In this document: one piece after another, positions 55,616 to 64,000 of the stretch
Layout of the letters: every line of letters begins with the position of its first letter
Numbering within the stretch: the first letter of the stretch is position 1
Source of the DNA: Mariannaea sp. PMI_226
Taxonomy: Eukaryota; Ascomycota; Sordariomycetes; Hypocreales; Nectriaceae
Direction: 5' to 3'
DNA: 64,000 bases
NCBI GenBank assembly: GCA_024336345.1
Contig: JANFOG010000010.1
Location: 1,488,001 to 1,552,000, forward strand
Notes under the pieces: generated by a model
What the model was told of the DNA's origin: nothing
What the model saw: only the letters and a program-made list of their open reading frames with translations
Database searches by the model: none
Position numbers and translations under genes: made by a program

Positions 55616-56851
55616 TTACTGGCCTAGGGGCCTCATCTCATACAGGGTCTCCTGAATGTACTTGATCATGTCTTGGGACCACTTCTCCACCTCGGCAACG
55701 TTGACAGTCTCAACTCGGCAGAGACCAGCCTTGCCTTCGGGGTCCGACTTCTCCACGTTCTCCGCATACTTCTTCCTCAGAGCATCCGCAGCGATCTGAG
55801 CTCGCTGGGCCATGACATCCAGACGGTATGTGGTCCACTGGTAGTACAGCTCAGTCAGATGGGACTTGTTTCGCACGTTGGCGTGGGTAGTCTCGTCCAG
55901 AAGCAGGGGGTTTTTTGGCCGGAAGGAAGTGACAATGGTCACTCTCTCAGGCATGTTAGTCACCGGCGCAGCAGTATGGCTGATGTATCGACCCTGCAAC
56001 AGAACGGCGCATCCCTATCTATGGTGTAAGAAGAAGTATCCATTGGGTCAAGATTGATTTATCTTGTGGTGCGGGGTGGGGGAGAAGGGAGAGCAGAGAA
56101 GCGGAAAAGAGCAGGGGGGTTCCGGGTTTCTTACCATTTGGGGAGCCTTAACCTTAAGGGTAGTTCCATCTCCCTTCATGAGCTCAGTCTCTCCACCAGA
56201 CATGTGTCGTGCGTCAGAAAGCATTACAACACAGACCCACGGGTGGGAGTCCTTGTGCCACTCAATGATAGGCTTGGACTGATCAGTGACGACATCCTTC
56301 TTGGGCTTGTCCTGCTCAAATCTCCGAATGGCCTCTTCAGTGGCAATGGGAGGCTCCAGAGGAGTCTGTCTCACAGCCTCAATGCCATCAGGTCCAAGCT
56401 GAACATTGGTGTGGCTGACCTCATAGTTCATGGCTGGGACGAGCTCGACGCCAGCGATGTCACTGACAATCTTGAGCACCTCAGGAGAGTGCCAAAACTG
56501 GTGGATGAAGGGGGCGTATCTGGGAGCCATGCCACGCACCTGGACGGAGCCAGGCCGGGTGTGGTGAAGGCAGTTGTCCAAGACATCCTTGCTGAACAAC
56601 TCACGGCGGTGCTCCAGAACGGCCTCGTGAGAGAGGAGGGGGAAGGGCTCAGTGGTAGCCACAGGCGATAGGGCGGTAGGCTCCAGCTTGAGATCCGCCA
56701 TGGTCAAGATGTTGGAGGGGGGAGAGTAGTCCAGGTGCTTGGTAGCATCAAACTGGACTGGGCTGGTCTGGTTGACAGGGGGCTTGGCCTGCTTGGTAAC
56801 CGGGACAGGCCCGGAGCTGGCTGGTTCGCTGTAGGTCACAGAGGGTGCCAT
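55616..56851 (-). CDS. 2-oxoglutarate/Fe(II)-dependent oxygenase-like protein
   Basis: Minus-strand exons 56851-56135 and 56014-55616 give 371 aa. The iron triad is visible: His199 and Asp201 in EWHKDSHPW, and His252 in GRYISHTAAP; Arg263 in MPERVTIVTSFRP is placed to bind 2-oxoglutarate. The 120-nt intron lies between APQM and GCAVLLQGR. The N-terminal 45 residues are Pro/Ser-rich and probably disordered. The family is fungal and poorly characterised; known relatives hydroxylate or otherwise oxidise small molecules, but no substrate can be named. It is divergent from the MFS transporter at 57851 with about 1 kb between starts, and its leader includes a TG microsatellite. Confidence 0.83.
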
Positions 56852-57850
56852 GACGACAAATTGATGTGTTGTATTGATGATTGGGTGTGTGTGTGTGGTG
56901 TGTGTGGTGAGGGAGGGTATCCAGACTTGGAAAGGATAGTGGTGAGGATAGTGAGGATCTTGTGCAGAGCCTAGTTATCACTCCCAGGTTTATATATCGA
57001 CAAGTCGAAGTCACGCCCAGGACCAGGTTAGCCTGGATTGGATATTGCAGCCGCTAAGATGAGCATGATCAATAGATCTCACTTTTCCCCTCTTACTTCC
57101 CCAAATTACCCCAGATCTAGAGAGGGAGCAAAGAATGGGGGGAGGGGGTCGCTGTTTTTTCCCATATCTGGTGTATTGGAGGCGCCCCTCGGTATCGTGC
57201 TTTACGCGGGATGATTCTGTGTCCCGACCATGGGCTCAGGGCACTATACCCGATGGAGTCCATTCCAGGCGCCCTCACACCGAAAAACTTCAGCCAGACT
57301 CGAAGCTGTTCCATTAGAAACTCCTCCACGATTCATTGTTTGCCATCCGCGGCGGCCACTAGTGGTCTAATTTCCGTGCCCCAACCTTGCCCCAACCCGC
57401 TAAACCGAAACAGGACCATTCGAAGCGCTCAGAGCAATACGACACGACTCGCATCGGCCCCAAAGGCCATAGAAACCAGCAGCACTATGACAGGACAAGG
57501 AAGATACAGAGTTCATCCTGGGGTTTGTGGTTTTGAGGGGAAGTGGATCCTGGGGGATAGTCCAGCGTCTCCAAACAAATGCATGCGAAATGACCAAACA
57601 AGCAACTTTTATCACCATCGCAGCTATTGGCTGTTCGCGGCTATATGAAGCGACACGACGTCCAGTCAAGATCGACAAGTTCCGACGCACTCCTCCAGTC
57701 TGAGTCTTCTTATTGCCAAACTTGACTCTTTCGTCCATCATACTGCAGTAGTCGCCTGCCGTTGAGAAAATTTTCTTTTTTTTTTCTCCATTCTTCCAGC
57801 TTTTTTTTTCTCTAAACCCTTCTCCCCCAATACCCTCGGCCATTCGAGAT
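56852..57850. promoter_or_regulatory. divergent promoter, oxygenase / MFS transporter
   Basis: 999 bp between divergent starts. Contains the TG repeat and, just before the MFS ATG, a long pyrimidine-rich tract (about 57768-57835), a common strong-promoter feature in filamentous fungi. No gene seen. Confidence 0.5.
56885..56909. repeat. TG dinucleotide microsatellite
   Basis: Interrupted (TG)n run in the 5' leader/promoter of the oxygenase gene, within the space shared with the MFS gene. Length is likely to vary between strains. Confidence 0.7.
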
Positions 57851-59595
57851 ATGGCCACTGCTGAGAAAGCCAGACCTATTACACCTGAATCTGACCTGAA
57901 AGGGGGCAACACCGTGACTAATTACCATGGCATCGACACTACTGTCGTTGCCCATGGTGCGGGCACAACCTATGAGAGGAAGGTTGCCGTCATGAACCAG
58001 GCACTGATCGATCTCGGCATGGGTCCCTTCCAGTGGAAGGTCTTTGCCGTGACTGGATTCGGATGGTTTGTGGACAATGTATGTATTAACATTGGTCTGA
58101 TTTGATGCATCAGTTCTTCTCTCCCAGGCTAGATGGCTCACATTTTAACGCCTAGTTCTGGCTCCAAGCCATCACCATTATCAGCCCGGCTGTCAGGAAT
58201 GAGTTTGATGTGAAGCGCATCGCCTTCCTAACCGTTGCAAAGTACGCTGGTCTCGTCATTGGATCAACCCTCTGGCCCATGACAGCTGACTTTATCGGTC
58301 GCCGCCTTGCTTTCAACATCACCCTGTTGATCTCTGGATTGGCTGGCATCGCAGGCGCAGGCAGCCCCAACTTTGTTGCCATCGCCACCTTTTGCGCACT
58401 CATCGGTCTCGGCACCGGAGGCAATCAGCCGGTTGACAGTGCAATCTTCCTTGAGTTTATCCCGGCCACTCATCAGTACCTTCTTACCATGCAGTCCGGC
58501 TTCTGGTCAGTTGGGCAGGCTGTGGCAGCCTTGATCGGATGGTATGTTCCCCCCAGCCAAGTATGCACAAGGCTCACCTTAAAAGATGTTGTGAGCTGAT
58601 TCCCCTCTGCCGCTAGGCCTCTTATTGCAAACTTCTCCTGCCCCAATAACCCAGCTCCTGGCGAATGTACCTACCACAACAACCTTGGATGGCGATACAC
58701 CTACTGGACTTTTGGTGGTCTGACCGTCGTCATGTTCCTCGCCCGATTCTTCTTCAGAATTTACGAAACCCCCAAGTACCTTCTCGGAAAGGGTCTTGAC
58801 AAGGAGGCTGTTGAGGTCGTGCAGAAAATCGCTGCTCGCAACAAGACCACTACGTGGCTTACCCTTGAGCACTTTCAGAGAATCGATGCCGAACTTCGTG
58901 AAGCTGGTGAGGATGAAACCGACGCCAGCCCAAACTCGAACTCTCAGGCTATCGTAAAGAGGAGCTTGGATAAGTTCAAGCCCGAAAAGATTTTGTCCCT
59001 TTTCTCCACCCCTCGGCTTGCCTTGTCTACTTGTATGATGTTGTTCCTGTGGTGCTCTATTGGCATGGCCTATCCGCTATACAATTCCTTTATCCCCATC
59101 TATCTTGAGAACAAGGGTGTTGGCGGTGGCGCCTCTTCAATCAACATTACCTACCGTAACTATGCCATCCAAGCTGTGTGCGGTATCCCGGCTTCGGTCC
59201 TTGGCGGCTTTACTGTGGAGCTGAAGCGAGTTGGACGTAAGGGAACTGGCACTCTAGCTTGCATCGGAACCGGTATCTTTTTGTTCCTTTTTACCAGGGC
59301 CAACTCCAGTGCTGGTGTGCTCGGCTTCTCTTGTGCGATTGCCTTCTTCCAGAACCTCGTCTACGGTCTTCTCTACTCTTATACGCCCGAGCTGTTCCCA
59401 GCTCCCATCAGAGGCACGGGCAATGGCCTGGTAGCTATGTTCAACCGTCTGAGCGGATTGATGGCTCCAATCATTGCAGCGTATGTCGGAATCAATACGG
59501 ATACGCCTGTGTGGATCTCTGCTGCCTTGTTTATGGTAGCAGGCCTCGTGTTTTTGGCCCTTCCTTACGAAACTCGTGGCAGGGCTGCTGTCTGA
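57851..59595 (+). CDS. MFS transporter, SV2/sugar-porter-like
   Basis: Exons 57851-58078, 58156-58541 and 58617-59595 give 530 aa. ATG at 57851 follows a long pyrimidine tract. The N-terminus is polar; the first helix region begins GPFQWKVFAVTGFGWFVDN and joins FWLQAITIISPA across intron 1. Motif A-like GSTLWPMTADFIGRR, LIGLGTGGNQPVDSAIFLEF, and GWRYTYWTFGGLTVVM are typical of the fungal SV2-like branch of the sugar-porter/MFS group. The C-terminal half has YTPELFPAPIRGTGNGL, the E-x-F/Y-P-x-x-x-R-x-x-G signature. About 12 helices expected. The substrate (organic acid, sugar or other small polar molecule) is not determinable. Divergent from the oxygenase gene, which suggests joint control. 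Confidence 0.87.
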
Positions 59596-60768
59596 GAACT
59601 GTTCACTAAGGGTGGAAACTTCGCATGGTATGCTATAGCTTCGGAACACCGCGGGACTATTCAGGGAGTTGTTGATGCGTGGCATAGTGTTTGGTTTCGG
59701 ATGGATGGATCAGCTGCACAATGTAAATTGGTTCCTCGCCTGTTGTGAAGAAATTCCAATGTTGGCGGAACCTTTGTGTTGTACTTTATTTAGGCTTCTC
59801 ACATACCTAGTTGTTGTCTAATAGTCAAGGCTCCAGTATCAATCCCGTTTATTCTGAAATGGTTGGCCATAGCCCTAAATTTTGCCCGAGATGTTTTGTG
59901 AGCTCTCATGGCTCGTACCTGGGGTGGCTATTTTAGGGTAGCAACATGATTAATCCGACGCAACGTGATGTTCGATCACCTAACTACCTCGTATTTGAAT
60001 GCGACCTGAAAATTTCAAGCCTTTGTTAGTCCTAATCGTTCAGTTTCTCATGTAGCTAGAGTTCAACTTTGGGGGAAATTTTTCAACAAAAAATCCCAAG
60101 GTGCTGGTATCAGCTTGGTGTCTCTCCGTTGCTAACCCTCAAATAGCCACGGGCCTCCTCGTACATGGGCTAAAGCTGCTGAGCTGAGGTTTGCTTCTCA
60201 AATATTAAGTCAGTGAACTGAGCAAGAGAATCGACTTCATTGCAAAGATGTACCAAAGTCCCAATACAGCATCTATGCTCGATCATACCTGCAATTCCGA
60301 GGTTGGCTCGACGACAGGCTGATTCCTACCATCTGATCGGCGACGCTCTTCGATTTTCGATGCCTCGCCACTATGTCAACCCCCTACTGCGTGCAGTCAT
60401 TTTCATCTTTGTCAATACCCATTAGATTGCTGATTTATCCACCCAATTGGCCACCTTACTACCGCTCAACCAGTCAACCCCCCTCCCCTCCCCCCCCCTC
60501 AAGCTCGGTCCGGAAAATCACCAGACAGGGCGGAACGGAAAACCCCGCTTTGGTTAACACCGGGCGGAGGCGGAAGTCCGACGGGAAGATTACTCACGGA
60601 GGCAACCTTTAAACGGAGGCACGGAAATTCCTCACCACGCGTCGCTCTTCTCCATGCCGCATCTGAAATAACCATTATTGAGACCAGTCCCATTGTTTTG
60701 GGAGCGAGGATTGGCATTGAAATACCCAGTTGGAGCAACGAACTTTCGAAGGGACAAGCGACACCACC
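59596..60768. other. intergenic region
   Basis: 1.2 kb without a supported gene. A C-rich tract at about 60478-60500 and GC-rich sequence at 60530-60600 precede the Zn2Cys6 gene. Confidence 0.5.
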
Positions 60769-63413
60769 ATGCCCGAGGACGCATCTGAAATGATGACGGC
60801 CCCAGTGTCTGGCATACCAAACGTGGAGATGGCACCGTCAAAAGACAAGAAGCTGCTGAAACCAGTGACCCATATACGTCGGCAACGCGCAAAACGAGCG
60901 TGCGCGCATTGCAGATCACGTAGAGTACGTTGTGATGTTGTAACAAGAGGCAACCCTTGCACAAACTGTCGAAAACATTCTTCTGAATGTGTGGTTGAGT
61001 CGACAACGGTCAAATGGTCAGCTTGCATTCCTTGGCTGGAGTCTTCTTTTCGTGGATTATCTGGCTCTTCCTGTAACGCAACATTAAGCGACTAACATAT
61101 TGGTCAGGTTAAACATCCGAGACGGGAGACCTAAGGGTCTGACAGACCAGCCAGCAAGGGAATGGGGGATTCGCGCGCCAACTCCTCAATCTATTGCGAT
61201 ACCAACACTCGACGACATTGCCGCTGAGACATCCAAGCAGCAAGACTCTACAAGTGATGGGTACACCATCACACCACCCCAGCTTTCCAACCTCTATGAA
61301 CTGACACGAAGCGACTTGGAGAACGATCCTCTATATGAGGATGCCCACCTGGAACTCAACTTCCCACCCTCGCAGGACCATTTCGTAGATGATGACAGCC
61401 CTCCACTGTATGACCCGGTCGTTAATGAAGAATCCACAGACGATTTCATGTCTACGCTACTACCTTGCACGACCTCGCTACACGCGTGGGATAATCCGCG
61501 GGGTCATGAAGATATGTTTCCTACGCATCAACCGTTCACAGCGCCCTCAACTCCTGCTACGTTTATCACCTTCTCTTACTACCGATTTGTGGATGCGGGC
61601 GCCATGTATGAGCTCCCCCCCCAAGACGTATCATTCTTAGAACAGCGAGGGTGCTTCCATCTACCAGCAAGGCCGGCCTTAGACGAATTCCTTCGCCAGT
61701 ACTTTATCTACTCTCACCCCATCCTACCTCTACTGAATGAGAGTAAATTCTGGAGGATGTATTCAACGCAGCACCGGAGAGCTGCCCCTCAGAATAAGAT
61801 ATCGCTCTTTGTGCTTCAAGCAATCCTGTTTGTTTCTTGTCCCGTGAGTACAATCTGATCCTTGAATAACTTCGGGTTGTTTATTAGGCTTCTAATTATC
61901 TCATTAGTTTGTTTCAACGTCTACACTGAGCAGCCTTGGGTTCCGGTCAATCCAGGCAGCCCGAAAGGACTTTTATTCTAGAGCGAAGGTCAGTTGCTAT
62001 TCCCAATTCATTGAAACTGCAAGGTTTGGCTGATGGATACCACATAGGCACTATTCGATTTCAATCTGCAGAAAGACGACGTTGCGCTTGCGCAAGGAAC
62101 CCTACTACTGACCTATCATTCACCAACTACGATGGACAAGGTGAATACGTACTGGTTAGAATCCGCCATCCACTTTGCACGAAATGCTCATGCAGATCAA
62201 TACCATACTCTGGGTGTCCCTCCACAGGAGCAACACGTCCTTAAGCGTCTGTGGTGGTGTTGTATTCTCAGAGACAGAATAATGTCTCTGAGTTTCCGCC
62301 GGCCGCTCACTATCAGGCCGAATGATTTCGACTTTGGCCAGCCAGGGCTCAGCGAAAGTGACTTCATCAACGAGGCTCGCGGTCCCTGCGTCTACAACGC
62401 ACCTTCGAAGAGAAGTCTTGCATGCATGATTGCTTCGCTCTGTGAACTTGCTGCGATCCTCAACGAAGTGCTCACAACTCTGTACCCCCGGCAAAGTCGT
62501 AGCACACTGACATCAGGTGACTCTGATGCTGATGCTCAGTCACTACTGGAAAAACTCGACTCATGGCACCAAAGCGCTGGCTCATCACTCACAGTGTCAG
62601 AAGACGCAGTAAGCAGGAATAAACCTTTGTTGCTATTTGCAAAGATGATATCAATTTATTATTAGTATGTTGCTATATCTCCCAATTCGCTTTTCATACT
62701 AACAAATGCAGCACCGCAAAGGCCTCCTTATACTATCATATTCTTCTGCTTTCTATACCAAAATTACAAGATCTCACTCATGATAAGGAGGGCTGCTTAC
62801 AGATTCAATCCAATTTGAAACGCTCATTGCAAGGTGTTACCGATGATTTGAACAATCTGGCTGCCCGAGGACTGGTTGATTATTTACCGAATACCTTGTA
62901 AGTACTAGACACTGAACGAAAAACCACCAAAATATGCCTTAAGTAATATGCTGATGTCTTACCAGTGTTCCCTTCTTTGCTCTTCCCTTTACTTGGAATA
63001 TCATACAGGTCAAAGTACTGATGACTGAGGGTCAGTCCAGTGGAGATCGAAAGGACCTGATGTCTTATACCAACGCTATGAGGACGCTGCGGGGGTTATA
63101 CGAAATCACTGACAGCACCCTGGACTGTATCGAGAATATTGTTACATTCGTCAAAAATGACGAACGCCCGACAACGCTGCATCAAAATCCTTTCTTACAC
63201 CATCCACTCTCGGCTAGTCTCGGGATTGTGGAGGCCACACAACCATCCGGGGACGTGTGGGTTGATCTGCTTCTCGACAACCCTCAAGATTATCTCCGAA
63301 TTGCCATGGTGGTCGACTTTTCACTTGCTCGTGGCAAATTTCCCTCGGAGCGAGATGTTTTCAACGTGTTTCACGGCTGCGATTCCAAAGACAGTGATAT
63401 CGATGAGGAATAA
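60769..63413 (+). CDS. Zn2Cys6 transcription factor with fungal-specific TF domain
   Basis: Exons 60769-61016, 61108-61843, 61908-61988, 62048-62664, 62712-62897 and 62966-63413 give 771 aa. ATG at 60769. Zinc cluster Cys45, 48, 55, 64, 67, 74 with an eight-residue loop between the third and fourth Cys, preceded by basic RRQRAKRA; this longer loop is seen in cutinase-factor/FarA-like regulators. The acidic, Pro-rich region to about residue 240 is followed by the fungal_trans domain: FLRQYFIYSHPILPLLNESKFW, LFVLQAILFVSCP, RAKALFDFNLQKD (across intron 3), LKRLWWCCILRDRIMSLSFRRPLTI, MISIYYYTAKASLYYH (across intron 4). The tail is acidic (DSKDSDIDEE). A lipid- or cutin-response role is only a similarity guess. 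Confidence 0.85.
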
Positions 63414-64000
63414 GATGACCAACGTTTACTTTTACCGAGACCACTCATTTCGGTTTGATCTGCCCTTTTTTGTGAATACACGTACTGAAGAAGAGAAGAG
63501 GCTTCCCGAGTCCGGTTTCTACGTAACATGAAGCGCACAGCAAAGGCAGATGCAGCTCAAGGGGCAATTTTTCATGGGTAAACGGCAAGAGCAAATTGTT
63601 TGTAATGAAGGGGGTGGAAGGAATCAATTATATCGGCAAAATTGATGATAAATGCAGCAAATGCCCCTCTATGGCCTGTGTGTCGAAACAAAATCCCAAG
63701 GTCGCACCGCCACCAACAGTCCAGAGCTACATGGTCCCAACCCGTTTTGTTGCCACTCATGGATAGCAGATCTTGTGTCGCAGATCTCACACCTAGCCAC
63801 CTCCCCATCACAATCTTGTGGACATCTAGGCTTGGAGCTCAGCAGCTACTTTGGCATTGTATGGACTCAGTTGATCTTATCGTAGCGAGACATTGTGACA
63901 GACTCCCGAGAGGAAGAAAAAAAAGCAGTAGTTCAAGGGGACATCTGCAGCCCCATGCGCAAACTAGAAAAGTTTTGCAGCATGTGTAAGACATTTGACT
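63414..64000. other. window-end intergenic sequence
   Basis: 587 bp after the last stop codon; no gene, repeat or RNA recognised. Confidence 0.5.

Noticed and set aside
27636..63413. Classical secondary-metabolite cluster
   Set aside because: Exporters, oxidases and regulators are present but there is no polyketide, non-ribosomal peptide or terpene synthase in the window.
1..64000. CRISPR arrays, rRNA, tRNA genes or bacterial insertion sequences
   Set aside because: No regularly spaced repeats, rRNA blocks or convincing tRNA B-box/cloverleaf were seen; the genome is eukaryotic.

Overview
The window comes from a filamentous ascomycete (Pezizomycotina). It has short GT-AG introns (mostly 50-120 nt), many Zn2Cys6 regulators, fungus-only families (Pth11-like rhodopsin-domain protein, fungal transcription-factor domains) and an ergosterol C-22 desaturase. 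The mix of families suggests a Sordariomycete, perhaps Hypocreales, but that placement is inference. I reconstructed 25 protein-coding genes. Exon sets were chosen by splice signals, by codon frame (every joined CDS is a multiple of three) and by family motifs that cross the junctions. No rRNA, tRNA, CRISPR or polyketide/peptide/terpene core synthase was seen.

Layout. 1-6 kb: a secreted aldose 1-epimerase and a Pth11-like membrane protein, separated by about 2 kb of empty DNA. 6.8-12.9 kb: a dienelactone-hydrolase-family gene and a DHA1 drug/H+ antiporter, divergent from one promoter, followed by a Zn2Cys6 regulator; this looks like a small catabolic or detoxification unit. 13.2-17.3 kb: ERG5 (CYP61) and a Zn2Cys6 / Fungal_trans_2 regulator, with a perfect CGG...CCG palindrome upstream of ERG5. 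18.4-27 kb: three membrane proteins (OST-alpha/TMEM184 family, an unrecognised 616-aa multi-pass protein, and an ion-transporter-superfamily permease).

27.6-40 kb: an accessory block of DHA2 exporter, HSL-type esterase, tartrate/D-malate dehydrogenase-like enzyme, a fluoroacetate-dehalogenase-like hydrolase with its halide pocket intact, two convergent regulator genes that look like the two halves of one Zn2Cys6 factor, and an isochorismatase-like hydrolase. 40-53.7 kb is gene-poor. It holds a 0.5-kb inverted-repeat element, a possible transposase scrap, a bicovalent BBE-type FAD oxidase, an SDR lacking its catalytic Tyr, a zinc-cluster-less regulator and an NAD(P)-dependent epimerase/reductase. 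53.7-63.4 kb: a Zn2Cys6 regulator, a 2-oxoglutarate/Fe(II) oxygenase divergent from an MFS transporter, and a last Zn2Cys6 regulator.

The strongest leads are the split regulator pair (one 2.4-kb inversion would make it a single gene), the dehalogenase, the palindrome upstream of ERG5, and the transposon-like inverted-repeat element. Functional statements rest on motif recognition from memory; no database search was possible.
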